Of a DNA stretch of 64,000 bases, positions 54,031-64,000 are shown one piece after another. Origin of the DNA: Vicia villosa (lineage: Eukaryota; Streptophyta; Magnoliopsida; Fabales; Fabaceae); contig NW_026706244.1 of the NCBI RefSeq assembly GCF_029867415.1, positions 51,339 to 115,338 on the forward strand, in the 5' to 3' direction. The position numbers were made by a program, and so were the translations under genes. Each line of letters opens with the position of its first letter. Positions within the stretch are counted from its first letter, which is position 1. The notes under the pieces were generated by a model. The model was not told where the DNA came from. It worked only from the letters and a program-made list of their open reading frames with translations, and searched no databases.

Positions 54031-57000
54031 CTACGTCTTTGCAATCTTTACTTCATGCATGCTAGGTTTATATCTCTTCAAATATTTCCCGTTTACTCTC
54101 AAGATCCTATGATCTTCTGCTAATTCTTCAATTTCGTAAGCATTGTTCGAGAATACTTTTAAGATTCGAAAGGGTCCTTCCCAATGTGGGGACCATTTAC
54201 CAAGTGCCTGATTCTTTCGATCTATAGGTAAAATAACTTTCCAGACTAAGTCATTATTAACAAAAGTTTTACCTTTCACCTTTTTATTATAAGCTCTGGA
54301 CACTCTTTCCTTTTGCCTTTTTATCATTTCCAGTGCTCGAAGTCTGTCTTCGTCCAAATCTACTAACTCATTCATCATTAACTCCCAGTATACGTTGGGA
54401 GGAATGTCTGCTTGTCTTTGTATCCTTACTGATTGCAAACATATCTCAATTGGAAGTACTGCGTCATGTCCAAACGTCAACTGGAAAGGAGTTGTATTCG
54501 TAGCTTCTTTTGGAGATGTTCGACAAGCCCAAAGTGCTTGATCTAAAGTCTTATGCCAATTCTTGGGTCTCTTTCCTACATGCTTCTTGATAAGGCCAAT
54601 TATTATTTTGTTTGCTGCTTCAACCTGTCCATTTGCTTGGGCGTAATAAGGTGTAGAAGTAAATAACTTGAAACCTATTTCTCTGGCAAAATCTTGCATT
54701 TTTCGTCCAGTAAAGACTGATCCCTGATCAGTTGTTATACTTTCTGGGATTCCAAACCTATATATAATGTGTTTCTGAATAAACTCAATCACCGCCTCTT
54801 GATCCACATTTGCCAGTGGTATTGCTTCGACCCATTTTGTGAAATAGTCTATTCCTACCAAAATGTATCTTTGCCCTTTGGATGACTTGGGGTGAATCTC
54901 TCCAATCAAATCTAATGCCCATCCCCTGAAAGGCCATGGTTTTACTATTGTACTTAGTTCGTTTGCTGGAGCGTGTTGGATACCTGCATGTTCTTGGCAC
55001 TCTTGGCACCCTTTCGCGAACTCTATGCAATCCTTTAGCATCGAAGGCCAATACATCCCATAACGAAACAAGAGCCATTTCATTTTGTGCCCTGCTTGAT
55101 GTGCACCACATGCCCCACTATGTACGTTCGACAGAGCCAAGTATGCTTCTGCTTCTCCCAAGCATTTCAACAATACCCCTTCAGGAGTTTTCTTGAACAA
55201 TTCATTTCCCATCAGAAAATATGACAGGGCTCTATACTTGATTTTTCTGTCTGTATCCGTCGAAGGATTTTTCAGATAGTTAATAATTGGATTCCTCCAA
55301 TCTGTGTCAGCCAATGAATCTATATTTAGTACCTCGAATTGTTCTTTATTGGCATAACCCAATTGTGAATCTTCCAGATCACTTGGCGAAAGTTTAGTAA
55401 ACATTGCTCTTCCTCTTACTTCAATCAACTCTTCCAACTTTTCTTTTGATACTTTATATCCCGAAGCTAATTGAGCCAAGTCGTTTGCTTCCTGGTTATT
55501 CACCCTTGGTACATGTTTTAATTCCACGTATTCGAATTTCTTGAGCAACCTATTTGCGATGATAAAATACATGATCAAATTCTCTTTGATGCACTTGTAC
55601 TCCTTTGTCAATTGTTTGATGACCAATTCGGAGTCTCCTTTAATTTCGACTCTGGTTGCCCCCAATTCTAACAAAGCCTCAAGTCCAGCAATTAAAGCCT
55701 CGTATTCAGCTTCATTATTGGAGCAAGATGGACCTTCGATTTTATACTTGAGCTTTGTTGGAATTCCATCAGGAGAAATTATCAACATTCCAATACCAGT
55801 TCCCTCTCTATGCGTTGAACCATCGAAATATAACTTCCAAGGTTTCAAATCTACACAATGCTGATGATTCTCAACCACCGCATGGTCGACAATGAAGTCT
55901 GACACAATCTGACCTTTCATTGCCTTGAGAGGCTGAAATATTAATGAATATTCAGTAAGGGCTAAAGCCCATTTGCCAATTCGACTATGTAGTATTGGCT
56001 TAGATAACATATGTTTAATAACATCATAATGAGATGAAACGTAAACATCAACTGGCTTTATATAATACTTGAGTTTGATACAGGAGAAATACAAACAAAG
56101 GCAGAGTTTTTCTATATCAGTATATCTAGTCTCTGCATCATTGAGTACTCTACTTAAGTAATAAATGGCTCTTTCGATGCCATTCTCATCCTCCTGGGCA
56201 AGCATGCTGCCTATTGTTTTATCTGATGCTGAAATATATAGGCGCATGTGCTTCTTCCCATTTGGGGGAGATAGAATTGGTGGACAAGTCAAGTATTGCT
56301 TTATCTGATCGAAAGCTTCTTGATGTTCAGCACGCCATTCGAATTTTCCTTGCTTAAGCCGAAGTAGAGGTGAGAAAGCTTGCGTGCGTCCACTTAAGTT
56401 AGAGATAAATCTTCTTAAGAAATTTATCTTACCCAACAATGATTGTAGTTCTTTCTTCGTGGAGGGAGACTTGGTCTCCATAATGGCTTTTGTCTTGTTT
56501 TGGTTGATTTCTATCCCTTTTTTGTGGACTACGAAACCCAAGAAATCACCTGCCTGCACAAAGAAAGCACATTTAAGGGGGTTCATCTTCAAGCCATATT
56601 TCCTCATTCTTTCGAATGATTGGCTCAGATGATCGAGATGACTCATACCCGAGGTAGATTTTACCACAATGTCATCTATATACACTTGCATGAATGTTTC
56701 TATGAAGTCGTGAAATATAGAATTCATTGCTCTTTGATAAGTTGCCCCAGCGTTTTTTAAACCAAAAGGCATCACAACCCATTCGTAAGTGCCTATTGCC
56801 CCTGGGCAACGAAATGCTGTCTTGGATACATCATCTTCCGCTATAAAAATTTGATTGTATCCCGAATATCCATCCAACATGCTCAAATACTCAAAACCTG
56901 CGGCTGAGTCTACTAACATTTCTGCTATAGGCATGGGATATTCGTCCTTAGGAGTAGCTGCATTAAGGTCACGAAAGTCTATGCATACTCTTAATGAGCC

Positions 57001-57152
57001 ATTCTTTTTAATTACAGGTACTATATTAGCAATCCACTCAACATACCTTGTAGTTTGGATAAATTTGCACCGTAAGAGTCTTTCGACCTCTGCTTTAATC
57101 TTCGAGTGAATCTCTGGCGCGAATCTTCTGGGAGTTTGCTTTATTGGCTTCT
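54031..57152 (-). CDS. pol: Tat pol: reverse transcriptase, RNase H, integrase
   Basis: Reverse transcribes and integrates the element. Counting from the Met at 56934: RT YIDD at 85-88, upstream SGYNQI and [16 protein letters not shown]; a gypsy RNase H domain ([12 protein letters not shown], then [13 protein letters not shown]); a second, archaeal-type RNase H ([15 protein letters not shown] and [15 protein letters not shown]), a Tat feature; integrase with CQECQ zinc finger and catalytic D675, D736 and E772 (DD35E). It ends at a TAG at 54031. The frame is open upstream of the Met to about 57152, including [18 protein letters not shown] frameshift near 57150 breaks it from the pol start. Confidence 0.93.
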
Positions 57153-57638
57153 TCCCTTCTTTATTGGTAATTTCAATTCGACTAAGTCTCTTTCGAGACC
57201 AGGCATCTCATCATAATCCCAAGCAAAACAATCTCTATTGTCTTTCAACATTTTGATGACCGTTGCTTTCAATTCTGGTTCTAGTTTCGCGCTGATATAT
57301 GTTATTCTCTTTTGATCATTGTCTCCAAGATTGACTTCTTCAAGTGGATCTTGGGCCAACATCTTTATGTTCGACGCCATCGGGTCTTTTTCGAATCCCA
57401 AAGGTTCTTCGTCGTATATTGCATCTAACCTTTGACTTGGTTCTTCTCCTATGATCTCTTCAACTGGAACCGTATCTTCAGGGAGTTCGAAACTCGTACG
57501 TATTTCCAATTCTGATATTCCTTCTTTGGTTAGAACTGTATCTATCTTTGTATTTGATAGTTCGGCTTCGAGAGCCGCCTTTCTTTTGTTCTCGGCCACA
57601 TAGGCCGAAATCTTTTCGAAGAACGAAGACTCAGACAT
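57141..57638 (-). CDS. pol: Tat pol N-terminal segment
   Basis: It starts at ATG 57638 ([20 protein letters not shown]), overlapping the gag-protease stop as ATGTCTGA. It has the linker [20 protein letters not shown] and [13 protein letters not shown] that precede RT in gypsy elements. It ends at a TAA at 57141 because of a single frameshift; the RT frame continues from about 57152. So pol is expressed from a frame different from gag-protease. Confidence 0.85.
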   Translation of the reverse strand: MSESSFFEKISAYVAENKRKAALEAELSNTKIDTVLTKEGISELEIRTSFELPEDTVPVEEIIGEEPSQRLDAIYDEEPLGFEKDPMASNIKMLAQDPLEEVNLGDNDQKRITYISAKLEPELKATVIKMLKDNRDCFAWDYDEMPGLERDLVELKLPIKKGRSQ

Positions 57639-60600
57639 GATTAATGTCATCGTCCCAGCCTGTTGGCCGTACTGTCGGATAATTCTCCAATGGTGCTGTA
57701 TCTGGTGGACCATCCATGATCTCTCTATCCCATTGGAATCCATTTGGGTGTAAAGTTAAATAGTATAATGCATTTTTATTTGGGGTATACATCTCTTCTG
57801 CAGCATGACAAGGGCCTATGTTTGCCAAGTTCCTGTCGAAGTTGTTTTTGTTCACCTGGTTGACCTCAGCCATGTAGTAACTCTGATCACCTTCGATATT
57901 CTCCACTATACCATCTTCTCTCCAAATTGTCACCCTCTGATGCATTGTTGAGGGTACAGCCGCTACTCCATGAATCCATTCCCTACCAAGCAAAAGGTTG
58001 TAGTTTGCCTTTGCTGGTATAACCATGAACATGGTTGGCCTGGTAACTGAGCCTACTGTCAAATTGACTTGAACAACTCCCAGAGTTTGTCCTATTTTGC
58101 CTTCGTAGTTAGATAAAACCATGTTATGTGGCCTTATATCCGTATCGAACATACCAATTCTTTTTAGCATGTATTGAGGCATTAGGTTCACTGCTGCTCC
58201 CCCATCAACTAGGACTTTATTTATGCCCACGTTCTCAATCTTAGCCCTGATATAGAGTGGCTTCAAATGATTTCGCATACCCTCATCAGGCCTTTCGAAG
58301 AAAGCATTCTGTTCTTCTACTGCACCGTTATTCAGCACATAGTAACACACGGGTTTGTGTTTTGCCATTTCTTCGATATCAGCCTCTTCACAGTCTTCTA
58401 CTTCAGTTTCCTGATTAAACTCGTGAGGGAGTACAGAGACAACATTGCAATTCAAGTTTATAGATGACACTCCATCAGAGTCAAAATCATTTGTCATTCT
58501 ATCCTCTTCTTTCCAAGAATTTGAACGCATCTTGTCTTCTTCATCCAAGAGTTTTTCAGCTTCGAATAGTCTGCGTTCCACCGGAGGTTTGTTCGACTTT
58601 GCCCCCTGGTATGGGACTTGGTTGCTACTAGAGTCTCCAGCTTCTCTTGGCCTGTATTCCTTCTGAGCCTTTTTTATTCTCTGATGCCTTCTCCACTGGG
58701 ACCGAGACATAGGATTTTTTCCTTTATAATTCTCCAACCGATACACCTCTCGATTTGATCTTTGAAATTGTTTCCTATATGCCATTGCAGTTCTACCACC
58801 TTGGTCCCAACTTCGCCATTTGTTGGTTCTTGCATCAGCTTGTACCCACCTATCCCTGGGTGCATTTGCAGGGACTTTGAACGTCACCCTTCGAGTCCTA
58901 GGATGTGGGCTATCAGGCCTCTTTGTTGGAGTCCAAATGTCGAAACCGTACAGGTTGGGACGCAACCCCTGAGTTTCTTGACTCATGTAGCAATACACAC
59001 GTTCGAATGATCGTGCTAGCATTTCGTCATAGACTGCCCCACATCTTGGGCAGAGAGCAACTTCAGTGTTTTCTTTGTGGCATCTGACCAAAAATCCTAC
59101 CAAGCTTTCCTCCATCTTTGGGTACAGTTGTAGTAGGGGATTTGGCTCTCTTCCTGGGTGTTCCCACCTTTCGCGTCGAACCCTTTCGAAGTTGGCTTCG
59201 ACCCTTCGATTCAGCATGATCGAACACCTTGGACACATCCATTGCTTACCACCATTTCTCTCGTGGCAATTCCAGAGATATTCTTTGAGGCTTTCGGTTC
59301 TTGGAGGAACTTCGATGCCCCCATTTTTCCTCGTCAGCCATGTCTCTAGTTCGCCAAATTCAGACACTGGTCGTCTGGCGCTGACCATGTTAACCGCTAC
59401 TGGAGGAACTTCAGAGATTTGTATTTTCTGGAGTTTCATCCTGAGGTCTTCAGTGGCCTCGCTGTTTTCTTCCTTCGAGGCTTCAGTTATCTCTGCCTTG
59501 GAAGATTCTTCAACATCAGTATTGAAGATTATGTCACCATTTAGGCTTTCAGTAGCCTGCTTTCCATTGAACATTGCTTTAGTCTCCACAACTTCGACTT
59601 CAGAAACCTCCACCATGTTGATATCTTCTACCTCGCAGAGGCTAGCGTCAGCAATGTTTAGGGGATTGGTATCGACCCTCATATGACTCTTGGTCTTGTC
59701 AGCAAACTTCAACCTTCCATCATTGAGAGCATTTTGAATTAGATCCCTGAAAAGAAAACATTGAGAAGTTTTATGGCCTAAAAACCCATGATATTTACAA
59801 AAACCTCTTTTCTTCCGTTGTTCCAACGGAGGGATTTTTGAATTTGGAGGTAGTATCATTTGGCCATCTTTTACCAATAAATCAAATATTTCATCACACT
59901 TGGTAATGTCGAATGTATAAGTTTTCTTAGGGAACCTATCATTCTTATCGTTTTCTACTGGGTTTTTTCCATTGGCAGGATTTAGCAGTTTGCAAGCATA
60001 AGGTGGCGCCTCTTTCAATTCAGCTAGGTCTATTTCGACTTCTTCAGGGCTATACGAGTCATTGAAAGACTCATCAGCGTCCTCGGCTTCGACATACGCT
60101 ACTCTTTCTTTCTTATAACTTTTATTCGCCCTAACTTTTTCTGCCTTCAGTCGTTCGACTTGTCGAACCCTGTCTGCTAATTGGGCCATGTCCCTAAGGT
60201 ATTGGGTATCTAGTTTCTTTCTTATTGAATAATCTAGACCACCTGCAGCCATTTCAACAAGTTCATGCTCTGGGACTGTTGTAAAACACCTTGATTTCAA
60301 CAGACGGAACCTATTTAAATAATCATCAATTGTTTCTGTGAATTTTCTTTTAACACTGGCCAATTCTTTCAAACTTATCTTAGTTTGACCCATGTAGAAT
60401 TGCTCATGGAAAAGTCTTTCCAAGTATGCCCATGCATCTATCGAATTTGGTGGCAAAGTAGTAAACCAAATGAAGGCATTTTTTGTCAGTGAACTAGGGA
60501 AATACTTGATCCTTAAATCCTCGTTTCCCGCTAAGTCTCCTGCTTCTGTCAAATATCTAGCAATATGTTCCACCGTTGACTCGTTCGTTTCGCCTGAAAA

Positions 60601-61761
60601 TTTTGTAAATTTGGGTACCTTAGTGCCCCTAGGCAATTCTGTCTGCATGATATAATCTGATATAGGGGATGTATAGTTTGGACGTCTAAGTCCAGTACTA
60701 AGGCCATTATTAGCCATAACCCTTTCTATCATGGCAGTTAAGTTATTTTCTGTAGCCAGATTTTCTCTTCTGACTCTTTGAACAATCTCATCTGGGTGTT
60801 CGTTCCTACCCACAATCCTTAATCTGGGTTGCTCCTCCTCCGTTTCTTGTCGAACGGGGACGGTTCTTTGATTTGAAGCTTCTAAGTTAATTATTGGAGT
60901 TCCTTCGAACACCTCCGTTCTTCGTGAGGGGCCTACATCCCTAGTAGTCGTCCTAGATGATGGAACTATGTCTTGTACACGTTCTAAAATGGGCCTCTCT
61001 TCTTGATTCGAAGGCTGTTTGTCTTTCCTTTTAGGTGGCGTTACTCCCATGAATTCTGCCATTCGATTCATTTGAGATGATATCTTTTGGAAAGTCTCCA
61101 TGTTTTCTCTATTTGTAGTAGTAACATTTGCCATTAGTGGGCTTAAAACTGAAGTCAATTCTCTGGCCAAAACCCCTACCATATCATGGTTGCTCGCATC
61201 CATTTCTTGTCGAAATGCTGCTTGGTTATTTGTGGTAAAGTGAGGCATCTGGGTAGAGAAACCAGTGTTATGTGCACTTCGACCCACTGAACTAACATTT
61301 GGTGAAAATGTCGCATTGTTAGTTGGGGCATATATATGTCCTGCCCCTCGTACGCCTGTTCCATATGGGTATGGCATTCCGTATGGATTATTTGGTCTCC
61401 ATTCGAAAGCGGAGTTCGTGCCTTGACCAAATAAATTGTTTGCAGCATTTGTCGAGGCAAACAATACGTCCTCTGCGCTTGTGGATGAGGGTGCGGTTGT
61501 CGACACTGAAACTGGAACAGTCCCTGAGGGTGCTGTATTATTTTCAGGCATAGTCTGGGAATTATCTGCAGGTCTCGATCCATTTGGACCCGTTGCATCT
61601 CGTGTTTCTTGAGTAGAAGTCGAATTTGCCGCTCCTGATCCTGAACCTTGTGGGGGATCTTGATTACCCCCTGCACTGGCCGTAACGACCATTTTCCTGT
61701 TGTACCTTCGTTTGGGAATCGGTTGTGCACTGTTCTTTAATTTACCGTTCCTAAGGTTCAT
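57631..61761 (-). CDS. gag: Tat gag-protease polyprotein (1376 aa)
   Basis: Intact. The N-terminal 300 residues are disordered. The gag core is at about 400-545 (YFPSSLTKNAFIWFTTLP, TETIDDYLNRFRLLKSRC). A Tat-type knuckle CKYHGFLGHKTSQC starts at 655. Then two similar modules each have CH...CPRC (CPRC at 843-846 and 904-907) and end FERV. A basic segment MSRSQWRRHQRIKKAQK follows. The protease has D1186 in VDGGAAVNLMP and LLGREWIHG as C-terminal signature. The start is the first ATG after the PBS, with a 63-bp leader. Length is long for a gag-protease; the extra is the N-terminal region and the CPRC modules. Confidence 0.92.
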   Translation of the reverse strand: MNLRNGKLKNSAQPIPKRRYNRKMVVTASAGGNQDPPQGSGSGAANSTSTQETRDATGPNGSRPADNSQTMPENNTAPSGTVPVSVSTTAPSSTSAEDVLFASTNAANNLFGQGTNSAFEWRPNNPYGMPYPYGTGVRGAGHIYAPTNNATFSPNVSSVGRSAHNTGFSTQMPHFTTNNQAAFRQEMDASNHDMVGVLARELTSVLSPLMANVTTTNRENMETFQKISSQMNRMAEFMGVTPPKRKDKQPSNQEERPILERVQDIVPSSRTTTRDVGPSRRTEVFEGTPIINLEASNQRTVPVRQETEEEQPRLRIVGRNEHPDEIVQRVRRENLATENNLTAMIERVMANNGLSTGLRRPNYTSPISDYIMQTELPRGTKVPKFTKFSGETNESTVEHIARYLTEAGDLAGNEDLRIKYFPSSLTKNAFIWFTTLPPNSIDAWAYLERLFHEQFYMGQTKISLKELASVKRKFTETIDDYLNRFRLLKSRCFTTVPEHELVEMAAGGLDYSIRKKLDTQYLRDMAQLADRVRQVERLKAEKVRANKSYKKERVAYVEAEDADESFNDSYSPEEVEIDLAELKEAPPYACKLLNPANGKNPVENDKNDRFPKKTYTFDITKCDEIFDLLVKDGQMILPPNSKIPPLEQRKKRGFCKYHGFLGHKTSQCFLFRDLIQNALNDGRLKFADKTKSHMRVDTNPLNIADASLCEVEDINMVEVSEVEVVETKAMFNGKQATESLNGDIIFNTDVEESSKAEITEASKEENSEATEDLRMKLQKIQISEVPPVAVNMVSARRPVSEFGELETWLTRKNGGIEVPPRTESLKEYLWNCHERNGGKQWMCPRCSIMLNRRVEANFERVRRERWEHPGREPNPLLQLYPKMEESLVGFLVRCHKENTEVALCPRCGAVYDEMLARSFERVYCYMSQETQGLRPNLYGFDIWTPTKRPDSPHPRTRRVTFKVPANAPRDRWVQADARTNKWRSWDQGGRTAMAYRKQFQRSNREVYRLENYKGKNPMSRSQWRRHQRIKKAQKEYRPREAGDSSSNQVPYQGAKSNKPPVERRLFEAEKLLDEEDKMRSNSWKEEDRMTNDFDSDGVSSINLNCNVVSVLPHEFNQETEVEDCEEADIEEMAKHKPVCYYVLNNGAVEEQNAFFERPDEGMRNHLKPLYIRAKIENVGINKVLVDGGAAVNLMPQYMLKRIGMFDTDIRPHNMVLSNYEGKIGQTLGVVQVNLTVGSVTRPTMFMVIPAKANYNLLLGREWIHGVAAVPSTMHQRVTIWREDGIVENIEGDQSYYMAEVNQVNKNNFDRNLANIGPCHAAEEMYTPNKNALYYLTLHPNGFQWDREIMDGPPDTAPLENYPTVRPTGWDDDINHV

Positions 61762-61824
61762 ACAAGATCTTGATATTGTCTAGACAAAAATAAAGCAATT
61801 GATTAAAACAATCTGCTTGACACT

Positions 61825-61842
61825 GTCCCACTGGGCGTGCCA
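61825..61842 (-). other. Primer binding site of the Tat element
   Basis: On the - strand TGGCACGCCCAGTGGGAC lies three bases inside the LTR end (61846). I cannot name the tRNA with confidence. Its position between LTR and gag supports the LTR border. Confidence 0.75.
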
Positions 61843-61845
61843 ATT

Positions 61846-64000
61846 TGTTTACGGTGATTTCCGGTAAACAACCGCTAGTCTTCCAAACTATAATAAATAT
61901 GATTTGGTTACTTGCAGGATCGACTAGATTGATCCTAGGACACATAGTCAAGAAGATTGTTATCAATGTTTGTTCGAACCATATTCATTATTTGTCTTCT
62001 TCAATAAGCGTTGTTCGATTAACAGAACAAATAGTCTTGACAATCACTTTGTTACATATAAATGTGACTTCAATCGAAGATAAGTAACATAACATAGAAA
62101 ATTAAAAGGACAATTGAAACGTAAAGAATCTTAAACTGCAGAAATATAAAAGACTTTGAAAGTAAATAGCATGAAAGTAATTCGAAAGTAAATGACGTTA
62201 AAGTAAAGATGCAGAAACGTAAATGGCAAGAAGTAAACGAAATGCAGTAATTCTGGAAGATAAAAACAAAAGATAATACACATGTATTAAAATGGTGGTG
62301 TCATACGTACATTTTCTCAGCGAACTCTTTCTCTTAACGCTTGATACTTGAGTAAATATGTGAGTGATTTGTACAAAATGAACACACAGAATCCTAACAC
62401 TAAGACTCCTATTTATACTAGTTTCGACCTTAACGGTCCTATACTAATCTGCTGCCACGTTTCTCATCAGAACTTCCAGCGAAGCCATCTGTTGTTGAAC
62501 GGTTACGAAACCGTCTTCGAATTTCAAATCTTCCCGCCTGAGTCCATCTTCGACGCGTGGCAGTGTATTAAACAAACACTACTAAAAAACACGCTAAGTA
62601 GTAATACTTGAATACATATTCTATGAATTTTGTCTAAGTCCCGAAGACATATGCTTTCATTAATCTTTCAGCGTTCACTTATCTTCATCGAACTTAGAAG
62701 TCTTTATTTTTCGAAGCATGACCATCAGTAGCCATTCTTTTACTTTTTAAGGGATGGCCATCAGTAACCATCTTTCCTTCGATTCTCAACTCCTTCGAAG
62801 GACAAATAATATAAAACGAAATCTTCAGCTAACAAATTGCCCCCAATAAATGCCTGTTTCGAGAATCAACAGAAATAGGCGTTTCTTGTCATTATAAGAT
62901 TTCGTTTTTATGATCTTTGAAAGTTCCAAGACTGCTGACTAGCGTCATAATCACTGATAACACTGTTTCCGAAACGTCTTGTCATTTTCAAAGATGTCTT
63001 CTCATAACTTACATTCCCACGTTTTAACCTTACTTCCTGATCATTACTCCTACATACTAGGAGTGAAGCTAACTCATTCGACCGCCGTTGGATTAAATCA
63101 CCAGCCGCCACGTGTCTCTCGGGCTTTACCCAAAAGATTTAAAAAGGTTTCCGTTAAACCTTTAAATACTTGATCTTGTGCCTCTATACCGCCTTTCATT
63201 CATCTTCTTCACCGAAAAATTGAAACATCTTCACTCTTTTTAGAATCTTGTTCTTTTAATCAAAAAATTTCTCCATGGCTTCATCTTCAAATGTTCTTCA
63301 ACCCGCTTTGAAGCTCCAATCAACAACACGTTCTGGGGAACGAGAGTTCGTTCCAAACCCTAACACTGAAGAAATACGCGCTATTTACGCTTCCCAGGTA
63401 ATCATTCCCTTTGAACTCTCTGGAAAAACTCTTGCCTTTATGGGTCCGTTACCGAGTGAAAGTATCCAATCTGTGAATAAATTTTTTCCTGCTTACTACA
63501 AGACTAGACCATTAGTTAGCAAAGTTAAGATAGATGAAGACGGTCGCTCTCCTTTAGGCAAATCTGCTAATGTTGAGGAAACTTCAACCGCAACCCCTTT
63601 AGCTTTAACCAAAATTAGGTTAAACTATATGACCAATTCTGTAAAAGTGTTTAGGTCAATCCCTTTAGCCAAAGATCCTGACTTGTACTATGCCTGGCTA
63701 GAAAGGGTAGAGAAACAAAAAGGATCCTTCTGGAAAACATTAGGAATATACGATTTGATTCAACTGTCAAGAACGGGTTTAGAATACAACCAACCCATGT
63801 TAGTAGCAGCGGTTCATTTTTGGGATGCTTCTCACAACACCTTCCATCTCCCATGTGGAATGGTTACCCCCACGCTTTTCGACGTGGCCGCTATTACAGG
63901 ACTTCGACCAACTGGTGAAACCTTCGATCCCAATGAAATGGATAATGACACTATTGGTTTTAACGATTCGCAAGTCACTTATACGACATTCATCCAGAAG
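61846..64000 (-). repeat. Tat LTR, right copy (cut by the window end)
   Basis: It starts TGTTTACGGTGATTTCC on the + strand, as at 47136, and continues colinearly to the window end (equivalent to 49284). This is the element's 5' LTR. Confidence 0.92.
63275..64000 (+). CDS. PMD gene, second copy in the right LTR (3' partial)
   Basis: The first 242 codons of the gene at 48559, beginning MASSSNVLQPALKLQ. There is one change in 726 bp (Lys to Arg at 63704, in GCTAGAAAGGGTAG). The PMD signature FHLPCGMVTPTLFDV is present. The copy runs out of the window, so I cannot tell whether it has the frameshifts of the left copy; it might be intact. Confidence 0.85.
   Translation, partial: MASSSNVLQPALKLQSTTRSGEREFVPNPNTEEIRAIYASQVIIPFELSGKTLAFMGPLPSESIQSVNKFFPAYYKTRPLVSKVKIDEDGRSPLGKSANVEETSTATPLALTKIRLNYMTNSVKVFRSIPLAKDPDLYYAWLERVEKQKGSFWKTLGIYDLIQLSRTGLEYNQPMLVAAVHFWDASHNTFHLPCGMVTPTLFDVAAITGLRPTGETFDPNEMDNDTIGFNDSQVTYTTFIQK

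Larger units (their letters stand above)
47136..64000 (-). mobile_element. Tat-lineage Ty3/gypsy giant element with antisense genes in its flanking repeats
   Basis: On the - strand: LTR (from 61846 to beyond 64000), PBS, gag-protease (61761-57631), pol (57638-54031), then the second LTR, which runs leftward to 47136. Tat membership follows from the protease VDGGAAVNLMP, an additional RNase H-like domain and the MSRSQWRRHQRIKKAQKE phrase in gag-protease. At least the first 2150 bp of each flank are duplicated, including the first 726 bp of a + strand gene. The left LTR must end between about 49285 and 54030, but I could not find its polypurine tract, so LTR length is 2.2-6.9 kb. The right end is outside the window. 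Confidence 0.88.

Noticed and set aside
61176..61730. 184-codon frame overlapping gag-protease on the same strand
   Set aside because: A shadow of the real gag-protease frame; proline and glutamine-rich composition reflects the out-of-frame reading of a low-complexity region.

Overview
The window is plant nuclear DNA and almost all of it is transposable elements. Two things point to a legume, most likely tribe Fabeae (pea, vetch, grass pea) or a close relative: a giant Ogre-type Ty3/gypsy element with an arginine-tRNA type primer site, and several Sirevirus (Maximus/SIRE-type) Ty1-copia elements with runs of polypurine tracts. This species call is inference from element families. I see no intact host gene, rRNA or tRNA gene, and no bacterial or CRISPR feature.

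Layout. 1-4439: 3' part of a Sirevirus on the + strand (RT-RNase H, env-like remnant, tandem repeats, truncated 3' LTR). 4440-15598: 5' part of an Ogre element on the - strand (extra ORF1, gag and protease with stops, arginine-type PBS, one 4.77 kb LTR carrying a promoter and a small ORF). 15599-21072: old AT-rich sequence with a Mutator-type MITE and tandem repeats. 21073-32884: a solo Ogre-family LTR split by a complete, very young Sirevirus (23325-31445) that lacks reverse transcriptase. 33708-37333: a decayed CACTA (En/Spm) transposon. 37334-40060: an LTR fragment, a hairpin-rich minisatellite and an unrecognised split ORF. 40060-43395: a decayed Ty1-copia gag region with a Sirevirus solo LTR inside its gag. 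43396-47135: a coding-free Athila-like element. 47136 to beyond 64000: a large Tat-lineage Ty3/gypsy element on the - strand.

The most unusual object is that last element. Its internal region (53.9-61.8 kb) encodes gag-protease and pol on the - strand. Its flanks are repeats that contain, on the + strand, a five-exon gene for a plant-mobile-domain protein with four GT-AG introns in consistent phase (48559-52485). The 5' part of this gene is present again at the right edge (63275-64000), so at least its promoter and start lie inside the LTR. A second + strand gene with a TATA box follows at 53047-53781. Because these genes are antisense to the element transcript, their introns would not be spliced from the genomic RNA, so an intron-bearing gene can be copied intact.

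Insertions are nested. The Tat element sits in the Athila-like element, which sits in the copia element. The young Sirevirus sits in the Ogre solo LTR. LTR comparison by eye gives an order of ages: Sirevirus B 3 differences in 1191 bp (youngest), Tat about 1.3 percent, Athila-like about 3.6 percent. Coordinates of decayed elements are approximate where stated.
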